The position numbers and the translations under genes were made by a program. From Taibaiella sp. (lineage in GTDB: Bacteria > Bacteroidota > Bacteroidia > Chitinophagales > Chitinophagaceae), in the NCBI GenBank assembly GCA_019454705.1, contig JACFNS010000104.1:1-7749 (forward strand): 7,749 bases of DNA. The letters run 5' to 3'. The notes beneath the pieces are model-generated. The model saw only the letters and a program-made list of their open reading frames with translations, was not told the origin of the DNA and ran no database searches. Numbering within the stretch: position 1 is the stretch's first letter; every line of letters starts with the position of its first letter. This document shows, piece after piece, positions 1 to 5,384 of this stretch.

Positions 1-1
1 T

Positions 2-37
2 GCTGTAGATGTAGTTTATACCGCTACTCAGGAATAA
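2..37 (+). CDS. 3' end of an upstream gene, product unknown
   Basis: Reading from base 2 gives AVDVVYTATQE followed by TAA at 35-37. A strong plus-strand terminator starts 29 bases after that stop, as expected for the end of a real gene. The two other plus frames are less likely; the one starting at base 1 reads straight through the terminator. Eleven residues are too few to name a family. The frame choice rests only on the position of the stop relative to the terminator. Confidence 0.5.
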   Translation, partial: AVDVVYTATQE

Positions 38-65
38 TCAAGATTGTCTCTCTCGTTGTAATATT

Positions 66-92
66 AAGCGGCCCCGTAAGGCCGCTTTTTTT
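66..92 (+). terminator. Rho-independent terminator of the upstream gene
   Basis: A perfect 8-bp GC-rich stem, AAGCGGCC (66-73) with GGCCGCTT (80-87), closes a 6-base loop and runs into seven Ts (86-92). It belongs to the gene that ends at 37. On the minus strand the hairpin would not be followed by a T run. Confidence 0.9.
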
Positions 93-350
93 ATTTAGCC
101 GCTTGGCCCCAAAAGTTGTTAATTGGTTGTTAACGGTTTGCAAACCGATGGTTAACGAGCAGGAGTTTCTTTAAGAGTATTGGCAACCTGCACATATTTG
201 CATGCATTACGATTAAAATATCAGCAGCATATAGAGGAAAGAGAATAGCTGCACTAAAAAAGGGATTAGCAACAGTAAAAAGATTTGATGTGAGGCAGTA
301 TATTCTGCATGGCATTTTTTTAAGAGTCTCTCTCTTATCCCTTATATACA
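93..350. other. Gene-free stretch with no supported gene
   Basis: No convincing coding sequence or tRNA is seen here. The one long minus-strand frame (130-315, 61 codons) has an unusual hydrophobic composition with no recognisable domain, no TAnnTTTG promoter and no ribosome binding site. Plus-strand ATGs give peptides of fewer than ten residues. The stretch contains a nested palindrome at 129-156 and a small hairpin, TAAGAG/CTCTTA, at 321-337. The second plus-strand terminator at 351-379 has no obvious gene to serve, so an unrecognised small RNA or a decayed gene remains possible. Confidence 0.5.
129..156. repeat. Nested palindrome with GTTAAC arms
   Basis: A perfect 14-bp palindrome, CGGTTTGCAAACCG (134-147), has the 6-bp palindrome GTTAAC on each side (129-134 and 151-156). 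The whole unit could fold as a 12-bp hairpin with a GATG bulge on the right arm. There is no T run after it, so it is not a standard terminator. It may be an operator, a recombination site or the base of an RNA structure; the sequence does not decide. Confidence 0.5.
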
Positions 351-379
351 GAAGCCCTTTTCAGGGCTTCTATTTTTTT
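351..379 (+). terminator. Orphan rho-independent terminator
   Basis: A perfect 8-bp stem, GAAGCCCT (351-358) with AGGGCTTC (363-370), has a 4-base loop and is followed by TATTTTTTT (371-379). It points in the plus direction, but no plus-strand gene is recognised between the previous terminator and this one. It may act as a second stop for read-through from the upstream gene, or end an unrecognised small RNA. Its back-to-back placement with the yceI terminator shields the convergent gene. Confidence 0.8.
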
Positions 380-384
380 CAATA

Positions 385-412
385 AAAAGAGCCCACGCAT
401 ACTGCAGTGGGC
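385..412 (-). terminator. Rho-independent terminator of the YceI-like gene
   Basis: GCCCAC (391-396) pairs with GTGGGC (407-412) around a 10-base loop that can itself pair weakly (GCA with TGC). Read on the minus strand, the stem is followed by TCTTTTTATT. It lies 27 bases past the stop of the minus-strand YceI-like gene and ends that transcript. Confidence 0.8.
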
Positions 413-438
413 CCGGTTTAATTTATTAATATACTCAA

Positions 439-1107
439 TTACATGCTTTGACCTGCAACCAGGTGCACCTGCAGGTTCACCTCTGGGCGGATGAATTTAT
501 CTCCCAGGCTCTGATCATTGCCATACACTATATTCCACTGTGTACGGTCGATGTTGAAATTAGCATCAGCAGTTATCTTATCGCCATCCTTCACTACCCT
601 GGCAGGGAATGTTATGCTTTTGGTTACACCTTTCAATGTTAGGTTACCTGTAATAGTATGGGTTGCGTCCTTCATTACAAGTTCATCATTGTTCTCAACA
701 CCCTCAGTCACGCTTGTTATTTCAAAGGTACCTTCAGGGTATTTTTCTACATCAAAGAAGTCTCCGCTTTTCAGGTGTCCCTGCAGCTTGGCATTACCTT
801 CAGCGTCCTGATCGACGGGTGTAACGCTGCTTACGTCTATAATGAAGCTTCCGCCTTTTAAGTCATCTCCGGAAACAATAAGATTACCATCTTTAAGTAA
901 GAATGTACCATTGTGCCGGCCTACGGGTTTTGTTCCCACCCACTCAATTTTACTTTCAGCCAGGTTAGCCACATAGGGTGTCCCTGAAACCTCTTCTACA
1001 TTCTGCGCATCTGCTGTTTCCGCATTGTCAGCCTTTGGCGCATCGGTGCAGGCTGCAAAAAACATACTACCTGCAAAAATCGATAATAATACTTTTTTCT
1101 TGTACAT
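439..1107 (-). CDS. YceI-family lipoprotein
   Basis: The 222-residue protein starts with a lipoprotein signal: a basic MYKKK start, a hydrophobic core and FAAC with the lipidated Cys at residue 20. A low-complexity acidic/Ala linker (about 21-45) leads into a YceI domain (about 46-218). Family hallmarks are IEWVGTKPVGRHNGTF, HLKSGDFFDVEKYPEGTFEI near residue 111, LTLKGVTKSITFPA near 156 and FNIDRTQWNIVYG near 184. YceI domains are lipocalin-like beta-barrels that bind isoprenoid-type lipids in characterised members; the ligand here is unknown. The protein should be membrane-anchored in the envelope. The ATG has no Shine-Dalgarno, only an A/T-rich leader, but sits 18 bases after a TAnnTTTG box. 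It is monocistronic, with its own terminator, and is divergent from the rhodanese gene. Confidence 0.93.
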   Translation of the reverse strand: MYKKKVLLSIFAGSMFFAACTDAPKADNAETADAQNVEEVSGTPYVANLAESKIEWVGTKPVGRHNGTFLLKDGNLIVSGDDLKGGSFIIDVSSVTPVDQDAEGNAKLQGHLKSGDFFDVEKYPEGTFEITSVTEGVENNDELVMKDATHTITGNLTLKGVTKSITFPARVVKDGDKITADANFNIDRTQWNIVYGNDQSLGDKFIRPEVNLQVHLVAGQSM

Positions 1108-1125
1108 ACATTAATTGTTTAGACA

Positions 1126-1133
1126 CAAATATA
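1126..1133 (-). promoter_or_regulatory. Bacteroidota -7 promoter box for the YceI-like gene
   Basis: Read on the minus strand the bases are TATATTTG, an exact TAnnTTTG match ending 18 bases before the ATG. No clear TTG -33 element is visible at the usual spacing. Confidence 0.65.
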
Positions 1134-1157
1134 TGATGAATAGTGTTTTATATCGTA

Positions 1158-1165
1158 TATTTTTG
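1158..1165 (+). promoter_or_regulatory. Bacteroidota -7 promoter box for the rhodanese gene
   Basis: TATTTTTG matches TAnnTTTG exactly and ends 26 bases before the ATG at 1192. It probably also drives the DtxR-type gene downstream, which lacks its own exact box. No -33 TTG is visible at the usual spacing. Confidence 0.6.
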
Positions 1166-1191
1166 TGCTAAAGATTATCTATAGGTGTATA

Positions 1192-1497
1192 ATGAAAATA
1201 ATAACAGCCGTCGAATTAAAAGGTTTGAAAGAAAACGCTAAAACTTTGTTACTGCTGGATGTGCGTGAAGAATGGGAACATGCAGCATATAACATTGGCG
1301 GTATTAATATTCCGCTCGGGGAACTGTTATCGCGCAAAGGGGAAGTGAGTAATGATATGGATTGCATCGTGTATTGTGAAAAGGGTATTCGTAGCGCAAT
1401 AGCCATACAAAGGCTGGAGGCACATGGCTACAACAAACTGGTAAACCTTGATGGCGGTGTATCTGCATTTAAGAAAACAGGAGACGCTAAGCAATAA
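1192..1497 (+). CDS. Single-domain rhodanese-like sulfurtransferase
   Basis: The 101-residue protein is one rhodanese domain, close to the usual size of single-domain members such as GlpE/PspE. The DVRE motif is at 23-26, the active-site loop CEKGIR at 62-67 supplies the catalytic Cys62 and Arg67, and the C-terminal LDGGVSAF is at 86-93 (Phe where Trp is common). With the Cys present it should carry persulfide sulfur and pass it to a thiol acceptor, probably in the cytoplasm since there is no signal peptide. A longer reading from GTG at 1165 adds nine residues, but that codon overlaps the promoter box, so the ATG is preferred. The gene ends in tandem TAA TAG. The DtxR-type gene follows after 54 bases, which suggests co-transcription. 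The sulfur acceptor cannot be inferred. Confidence 0.9.
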   Translation: MKIITAVELKGLKENAKTLLLLDVREEWEHAAYNIGGINIPLGELLSRKGEVSNDMDCIVYCEKGIRSAIAIQRLEAHGYNKLVNLDGGVSAFKKTGDAKQ

Positions 1498-1510
1498 TAG
1501 TATAGACACA

Positions 1511-1524
1511 ATAGAGCGCTCAAT
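1511..1524. promoter_or_regulatory. Near-perfect palindrome before the DtxR-type gene, possible operator
   Basis: ATAGAGCGCTCAAT is a 14-bp dyad with a perfect GAGCGCTC core (1514-1521) and one mismatched pair (1513/1522). It lies 27 bases before the ATG of the DtxR-type regulator, where an autoregulatory operator would be expected. It has no T run and so is not a terminator. It does not clearly match the published DtxR or MntR boxes, so operator function is inferred from position and symmetry alone. Confidence 0.35.
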
Positions 1525-1551
1525 ATCACGATTGTTTCTTAATTTAGGCTC

Positions 1552-2214
1552 ATGCAGGAATTAACCTACACGGAGGAAAATTATATAAAAGCCATATATA
1601 CCATCCAGGACAGGAGCGACTCCGGAGAGGCTTCTGTAAATGAGATAGCCGAACGCATGCAAACCCGCCCTGCTACCGTTACAGATATGTTTAAAAAACT
1701 ATCTGAAAAAAGCCTGATACATTACGAAAAATATAAAAAGGTGCGTCTTACCGAGGCTGGTACCAAAATCGCGCTAACTATACTGCGCAAGCACAGGCTA
1801 TGGGAAACATTTTTATGCAACAAACTCAACTTTTCCTGGGACGAGGTGCATGAAGTTGCAGAACAGCTTGAGCATATCCGCTCGCAAAAGTTGATAGATA
1901 AAATGGATGAATTCCTTGGGTTTCCTGAATATGACCCGCATGGCGACCCTATACCCAAGCATGATGGCGCAATGCCTTCCAGCAAATCAATTCCCCTTAG
2001 TGAGATGCCTGAAAATATCCCTTGTGTATTTGTAGCCGTAAACGATACGTCCACAGCTTTCCTCCAGCAACTAAAACGTTTCAAACTTGAAATAGGAAGC
2101 GAGCTGGTTATTACCGAACGTATGCCTTACGACAAAAGTGTGTGGATTAATAATAAGAACGGCGATAGCTTTCAGTTGTCTGAAAAAATTGCAGGCAACA
2201 TTTACGTAGTATAA
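1552..2214 (+). CDS. DtxR/MntR-family metal-dependent transcriptional regulator
   Basis: At 220 residues this matches full-length DtxR (about 226) rather than the shorter MntR. It has an N-terminal winged helix (about 1-70, HTH near 28-50, wing YEKYKKVRLTEAG). A dimerisation and metal-binding domain follows (about 72-135) with RKHRLWE, VHEVAEQLEHI and DPHGDPIP. The C-terminal FeoA/SH3-like domain runs from about 148 to 220. Likely metal ligands are His81, Glu85, His100, Glu104, Glu107 and His108. Glu104 replaces the DtxR Cys102, as in MntR. The N-terminal ligand position (Met10 in DtxR, Asp8 in MntR) is Asn10 here. Family members repress iron or manganese uptake genes when metal-bound; whether this one senses Fe or Mn cannot be read. 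It lacks an exact TAnnTTTG box and is probably expressed with the rhodanese gene. Its stop touches the stop of DUF2480. Confidence 0.93.
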   Translation: MQELTYTEENYIKAIYTIQDRSDSGEASVNEIAERMQTRPATVTDMFKKLSEKSLIHYEKYKKVRLTEAGTKIALTILRKHRLWETFLCNKLNFSWDEVHEVAEQLEHIRSQKLIDKMDEFLGFPEYDPHGDPIPKHDGAMPSSKSIPLSEMPENIPCVFVAVNDTSTAFLQQLKRFKLEIGSELVITERMPYDKSVWINNKNGDSFQLSEKIAGNIYVV

Positions 2215-2730
2215 TTATTTCTTAATCGGCTGCTTGTATATAGGTACCGTAGAGCAGGTTTCACCATACATCAGTGATTTTACAACCGGCCTTAATTTTT
2301 CAGTAGCTGAGACATAGGCTGTTGCCGGAACTTCTTTATCACCACATCCTTTCAGCACCACCCGTTTGTCTACATATTCTTCAGTGTCAATATTACTGAT
2401 ATTGTCCGATACCAGTTTATTATATAATTCTGAGGCTGTACCGAAATATAAGCTTTGTGCAATGGGTTGCATATAGGATGCGATAAGCATGTACGCCCAT
2501 ACAGGCACTATTGCGTCTACAGAGCAATGTATAGCGATATACTTACCTGCATATTGCTCCCAGTCGTGAGATTTCATTGATTCCCTGAAATCTTTTTCCT
2601 TCAGTATCATTTCCCTGAACAGGAACGGCTTGATATCAAAAGCTACAACACTGCTCATATCCGGCAGGTAATTAGCCAGGTCTATGGTCATAATACCACT
2701 TTCAGCCACCTTGTTCACTATAGCATCCAT
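2215..2730 (-). CDS. DUF2480 family protein, function unknown
   Basis: The 171-residue cytoplasmic-looking protein has no signal peptide or membrane segment. I recognise it as DUF2480, a family known mainly from Bacteroidota, by SGIMTIDL near 11, LKEKDFRESMKSHDWEQY at 43-60, HCSVDAIVPVWAYML at 68-82, VVLKGCGDKEVPATAYV at 124-140 and RPVVKSLMYGETCSTVPIYK at 147-166. Three cysteines (69, 129, 159) sit in the conserved blocks, so metal or Fe-S binding is conceivable but unproven. From memory, family members often sit near SUF Fe-S assembly genes; no such gene is in this window. The first ATG is kept because the segment before Met14 matches the family N-terminus. The promoter box ends only four bases before that ATG, implying an almost leaderless mRNA. 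Confidence 0.9.
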   Translation of the reverse strand: MDAIVNKVAESGIMTIDLANYLPDMSSVVAFDIKPFLFREMILKEKDFRESMKSHDWEQYAGKYIAIHCSVDAIVPVWAYMLIASYMQPIAQSLYFGTASELYNKLVSDNISNIDTEEYVDKRVVLKGCGDKEVPATAYVSATEKLRPVVKSLMYGETCSTVPIYKQPIKK

Positions 2731-2734
2731 ATTG

Positions 2735-2742
2735 CAAAGTTA
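2735..2742 (-). promoter_or_regulatory. Bacteroidota -7 promoter box for DUF2480
   Basis: Read on the minus strand the bases are TAACTTTG, an exact TAnnTTTG match, then CAAT and the ATG. A start site at the usual distance would fall on or within a base or two of the start codon. The 13-mer TAACTTTGCAATA recurs exactly at the nadA promoter (5377-5389). Confidence 0.65.
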
Positions 2743-2757
2743 CGATACATGCAGGCT

Positions 2758-2793
2758 AAAAAGAAAACAGCCGCACTGTGGTGCGACTGTTTT
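2758..2793 (-). terminator. Rho-independent terminator of the PpiD-like gene
   Basis: AAAACAG (2764-2770) pairs with CTGTTTT (2787-2793), and CGCAC (2772-2776) with GTGCG (2781-2785), leaving one C/A mismatch and a 4-base loop. On the minus strand the stem runs into TTTTCTTTTT. It lies 29 bases past the PpiD-like stop and upstream of the DUF2480 promoter, so the two minus-strand genes are separate transcripts. Confidence 0.8.
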
Positions 2794-2822
2794 TAATGAT
2801 ATACACTTAAATTCGTTTTATA

Positions 2823-4961
2823 TTAAAAATTCTCGGGGTTGTACTTGAGTTTTGCTTTGTTTTTAAGCAACTCTGTTATTTGAGAAGAAATGGTATTCCT
2901 TGCTTCCATTTGCATCATTTGCCTTTCGCGAGTTACAAACGTAGTGTCTTGCTCAGGCTTGCTGTACCTGGCTTTGACTGTTATGAAATATACCCCGGTT
3001 TGCTCCAATATTGGCTTTGACAATGTATTTGGCTTTAACCCATCATAAAAGCTGTATCCTACAATCTTGGGCGCGTAACCGGCAGCAGGCGTAAAGGAAT
3101 TATTGCCCCTAATGCTGTCTAATGTAGTAACCTGTACTCCTGCAGCAGTAGCTATTTCTGCCAGCGATTTTTTACCCTCATACTTCTTTGCCAGTATTTC
3201 GGATTTCTTACGGCTTTTTACAATAGGCTCTATATTGGTACGGAGTACTGTATCCAGTTCCATCATACCCTTTTTCCTTATCGAAGTTAGTTTTGCCACT
3301 ACATATTTACCAGTAAGCTGGAAAACCGGTGACACATCGCCCACCTCGGCTTTGTACATCCATTTGATTACATCCCTTGAAGGGCCAATTCCGTAAACGG
3401 TAAAGTCTGCAACCTTAATGTTATCAGCAACCAGCTTTTGAAATTTGTTCTTATTTATTTCATCATCAAAAGCCTTGGCCGATGTACTATTACCAGCAAA
3501 CTCTGTCGCTTTTGCATACACTTCGTTTTCTGTTTCGTCGCCGGCGTACAGTTGTTTAGAAATTACAGCCAGCTTAAGCGCTTCATTGTATTGGCCATGG
3601 TTCAGTATTTCTATATAGTGATAGCCCGAATAACCATTGCTTTCAACTTTCACTATAGTTGTCTGTCCGGGCTTGTTTTCAAATACGAAATCACTGAACT
3701 CTTTAACAAGGCTGTTCTTCTGCGCAAACGGGAAAGTATATTCACCTGCTGTTTCTTTACTACCTGCGTCGTCTGAATATTTCTGAACCATTTCCGCAAA
3801 AGGAGCTCCTGCTTTTATTGCTGCTGCAACACTATCGATCTTTTTCTTGGCAATGCTGTCTTCCAACACAGCTTGTCCCCTGTCTGCAGTTTTTATAAGT
3901 ATATGCCTGCATTTTACCGAATCGGGGTACATTTTTTTATCGAGCACCTTTACCAGTTTGTACTCTTCATTTTCGTAAACAGGACCAAACACTGTGCCGA
4001 CCGGCATTTTATATACCGAGTCTGCATACAATGATTTGTAATCAGCTTTCATCAGGTATGCTGCGTTGAATGGCTCTTCTGAGTTACGGTTCACAAAGCT
4101 TTCCACATCGGCAGTAGTTGCAAATTCTTCTTTTACTTCGTTAAGCACACCCAATGCACGGGCAGTATCTTCTGCAGCCGGCAATACATTGAAAGCTACA
4201 TATTCCATGCTGCGTGTTTCTTCCTCGTTAGAATATTCAGCTTTGTGCTCCTCCATATATTTTTTGTAGTCCGCATCTGTCAGCTTTACCTCTTCATCGC
4301 TCACCATTTCGTAGTTAAGACTCACAAAATCAATATTTGCCATAGAAGCTTGTTGCTTAGCACGTGCTTCTACCAGGAACTTCGGCATATATACCGCAGC
4401 ATTAAAGAGCGTGTTATATTTCTTAGAAAGTGCGCTGCGCAATATGTATGATTTGTATGTTTCCCAATGCTGGCGTGCCTTACCGGTAGGATCCAGTTGG
4501 TCCACCTGCTGTTCAAACAATTTCACATACTGAGGATCAAACATTTTAGTATCCGGGTTCTGAAAAGCCTGGTAGTTTTTTACACCAGCATCAGGATCAT
4601 TGCCGTATATCATATCCTTTTTCTCAGCCTCTGTAACAGTAAGTCCCAGCTTTTCAGCTTGTTCAGCCACCAGTTGTTCCTTTATCAGCTCTTCCAGTGC
4701 CATTGAGTTTAACTGAGCGCGGAAATTATCATCAATTGTTTGTGAACTACCATATAGTATTTCATAATCTTTGGTGCGTTGACTATATGCTATATAATCA
4801 ATCTCTTCGCCATTTACTTTTACTACGCTGGTATCTTCGCCAAACAAATTGCCGCTTCTGCTGCTGAGGGCATCCATTAATATAAATGCTACCAATGCCA
4901 ATGCAATAACCCCACCTGCGAGTTTTGCATATTTCGTCCTGATTTTCTGTATTACAGACAT
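2823..4961 (-). CDS. ppiD: PpiD/SurA-like membrane-anchored peptidyl-prolyl isomerase
   Basis: The 712-residue protein is the usual size for the Bacteroidota SurA_N/parvulin protein and longer than E. coli PpiD (623). One N-terminal membrane anchor (about 14-31, after a basic MSVIQKIRTKYAK) is followed by a SurA_N-type chaperone region (about 45-200) with VVKVNGEEIDY and ALEELIKEQLVAEQAEKLGL. A parvulin domain spans about 347-455: it opens with KCRHILIKT (His353), has FAEMVQKYSDDAGSKETAGEY in the middle and ends with GYHYIEIL (His448). Shorter parvulin-like pieces occur near 315-343 and 530-560. The usual GGDLGWF motif is degenerate (AGEYTFPF), so chaperone activity may matter more than isomerase activity. 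The inferred role is helping newly exported envelope proteins fold on the periplasmic side of the inner membrane. The promoter box lies 35 bases upstream; there is no Shine-Dalgarno. Confidence 0.92.
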   Translation of the reverse strand: MSVIQKIRTKYAKLAGGVIALALVAFILMDALSSRSGNLFGEDTSVVKVNGEEIDYIAYSQRTKDYEILYGSSQTIDDNFRAQLNSMALEELIKEQLVAEQAEKLGLTVTEAEKKDMIYGNDPDAGVKNYQAFQNPDTKMFDPQYVKLFEQQVDQLDPTGKARQHWETYKSYILRSALSKKYNTLFNAAVYMPKFLVEARAKQQASMANIDFVSLNYEMVSDEEVKLTDADYKKYMEEHKAEYSNEEETRSMEYVAFNVLPAAEDTARALGVLNEVKEEFATTADVESFVNRNSEEPFNAAYLMKADYKSLYADSVYKMPVGTVFGPVYENEEYKLVKVLDKKMYPDSVKCRHILIKTADRGQAVLEDSIAKKKIDSVAAAIKAGAPFAEMVQKYSDDAGSKETAGEYTFPFAQKNSLVKEFSDFVFENKPGQTTIVKVESNGYSGYHYIEILNHGQYNEALKLAVISKQLYAGDETENEVYAKATEFAGNSTSAKAFDDEINKNKFQKLVADNIKVADFTVYGIGPSRDVIKWMYKAEVGDVSPVFQLTGKYVVAKLTSIRKKGMMELDTVLRTNIEPIVKSRKKSEILAKKYEGKKSLAEIATAAGVQVTTLDSIRGNNSFTPAAGYAPKIVGYSFYDGLKPNTLSKPILEQTGVYFITVKARYSKPEQDTTFVTRERQMMQMEARNTISSQITELLKNKAKLKYNPENF

Positions 4962-4996
4962 ATAATAATAGGTTCTGACTTTTATTGTAAGGACGG

Positions 4997-5004
4997 CAAA
5001 TTTA
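4997..5004 (-). promoter_or_regulatory. Bacteroidota -7 promoter box for the PpiD-like gene
   Basis: Read on the minus strand the bases are TAAATTTG, an exact TAnnTTTG match ending 35 bases before the ATG at 4961. No clear -33 TTG is visible. Confidence 0.6.
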
Positions 5005-5060
5005 TATGAAAAAATGTGATTTTGCCTACGGGAGGGCTTTTTAATGTATTATTTATAAAA

Positions 5061-5152
5061 ATAAGCATCTTGTCGGGCCTTATAAGCGAAAAAATATATA
5101 ACTATCAATTAGTTATTCAAGATATGATGTGAAAATCGGTTGATAAGCATCT
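5061..5152. repeat. Direct repeat ATAAGCATCT (two copies)
   Basis: ATAAGCATCT occurs at 5061-5070 and again at 5143-5152, 82 bases apart. The 8-base core ATAAGCAT occurs a third time, inverted, at 5321-5328 (ATGCTTAT), so three copies lie inside one intergenic region. Confidence 0.6.
5098..5116. repeat. 7-bp inverted repeat
   Basis: ATAACTA (5098-5104) is the reverse complement of TAGTTAT (5110-5116), with a 5-base spacer. It sits in the AT-rich left part of the DnaA-box region and has no terminator-like T run. Confidence 0.5.
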
Positions 5153-5163
5153 ATTAAACCTAC

Positions 5164-5224
5164 GGGTTATCCAATATTTATAAATTATTAATGCAAGATT
5201 ATTTTTTTGTTATGTTGATAACCC
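5164..5224. repeat. 8-bp inverted repeat flanking an AT-rich tract
   Basis: GGGTTATC (5164-5171) and GATAACCC (5217-5224) are exact reverse complements. They bracket a 45-base tract that is nearly all A and T, immediately left of the first exact DnaA box at 5228. The layout of an AT tract beside DnaA boxes resembles an unwinding element. Confidence 0.5.
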
Positions 5225-5227
5225 TGT

Positions 5228-5236
5228 TTTTCCACA
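5228..5236 (+). promoter_or_regulatory. DnaA box TTTTCCACA
   Basis: This is an exact match to the relaxed DnaA-box consensus TTWTNCACA and one base from the strong box TTATCCACA. Confidence 0.5.
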
Positions 5237-5277
5237 GTAAATCAGCATGTTGACAATTGCCTATTTTCCAACAGACT

Positions 5278-5314
5278 GGTTTATTCACATAATCAGGTTT
5301 TTAGTGAATAAACC
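5278..5314. repeat. 11-bp perfect inverted repeat containing a DnaA box
   Basis: GGTTTATTCAC (5278-5288) and GTGAATAAACC (5304-5314) are exact reverse complements with a 15-base spacer. The left arm contains most of the DnaA box TTATTCACA (5281-5289); the right arm carries the same box inverted with one changed end base. This gives two oppositely oriented DnaA-like sites 13 bases apart. Confidence 0.7.
5281..5289 (+). promoter_or_regulatory. DnaA box TTATTCACA
   Basis: This is an exact match to TTWTNCACA, one base from the strong box TTATCCACA. It forms the left half of the inverted repeat at 5278-5314. Confidence 0.55.
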
Positions 5315-5334
5315 CGTTTTATGCTTATTTATCA

Positions 5335-5343
5335 TGTGGATAA
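5335..5343 (-). promoter_or_regulatory. Perfect DnaA box TTATCCACA
   Basis: TGTGGATAA on the plus strand is the exact reverse complement of the high-affinity box TTATCCACA. It lies 33 bases before the nadA -7 box, so bound DnaA could also affect nadA transcription. Confidence 0.6.
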
Positions 5344-5376
5344 TCATTGAATTATGCGGGTATTAGTACACTTCGT

Positions 5377-5384
5377 TAACTTTG
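5377..5384 (+). promoter_or_regulatory. Bacteroidota -7 promoter box for nadA
   Basis: TAACTTTG is an exact TAnnTTTG match ending 89 bases before the nadA ATG, giving a long A/T-rich leader of roughly 80 bases. A near DnaA box (5412-5420) lies inside that leader. A TTG at 5347-5349 is too far upstream (27 bases) to be an ordinary -33 element. Confidence 0.6.

Noticed and set aside
130..315. 61-codon minus-strand open frame in the gene-free stretch
   Set aside because: No promoter box, no ribosome binding site, no recognisable domain, and it overlaps the palindrome; judged a chance frame.
448..861. Plus-strand open frames across the YceI-like gene
   Set aside because: They are antisense to a clearly conserved coding sequence and have no family features.
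1165..1191. GTG start giving a nine-residue longer rhodanese
   Set aside because: The GTG overlaps the -7 promoter box, so it would lie upstream of the transcript; the ATG at 1192 gives a complete domain.
1722..2084. Minus-strand 120-codon frame across the DtxR-type gene
   Set aside because: Shadow of the conserved plus-strand regulator; no promoter or domain.
3103..4706. Several plus-strand frames across the PpiD-like gene
   Set aside because: Antisense shadows of a long conserved gene, with no promoter box and low-complexity hydrophobic content.
5025..5042. GCCTACGGGAGGGC followed by Ts as a terminator
   Set aside because: The stem is only four pairs including a wobble, and it lies upstream of both neighbouring genes.
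5250..5255. TTGACA as a classical -35 promoter element
   Set aside because: No TATAAT-like sequence lies about 17 bases downstream, and the phylum uses a different promoter.
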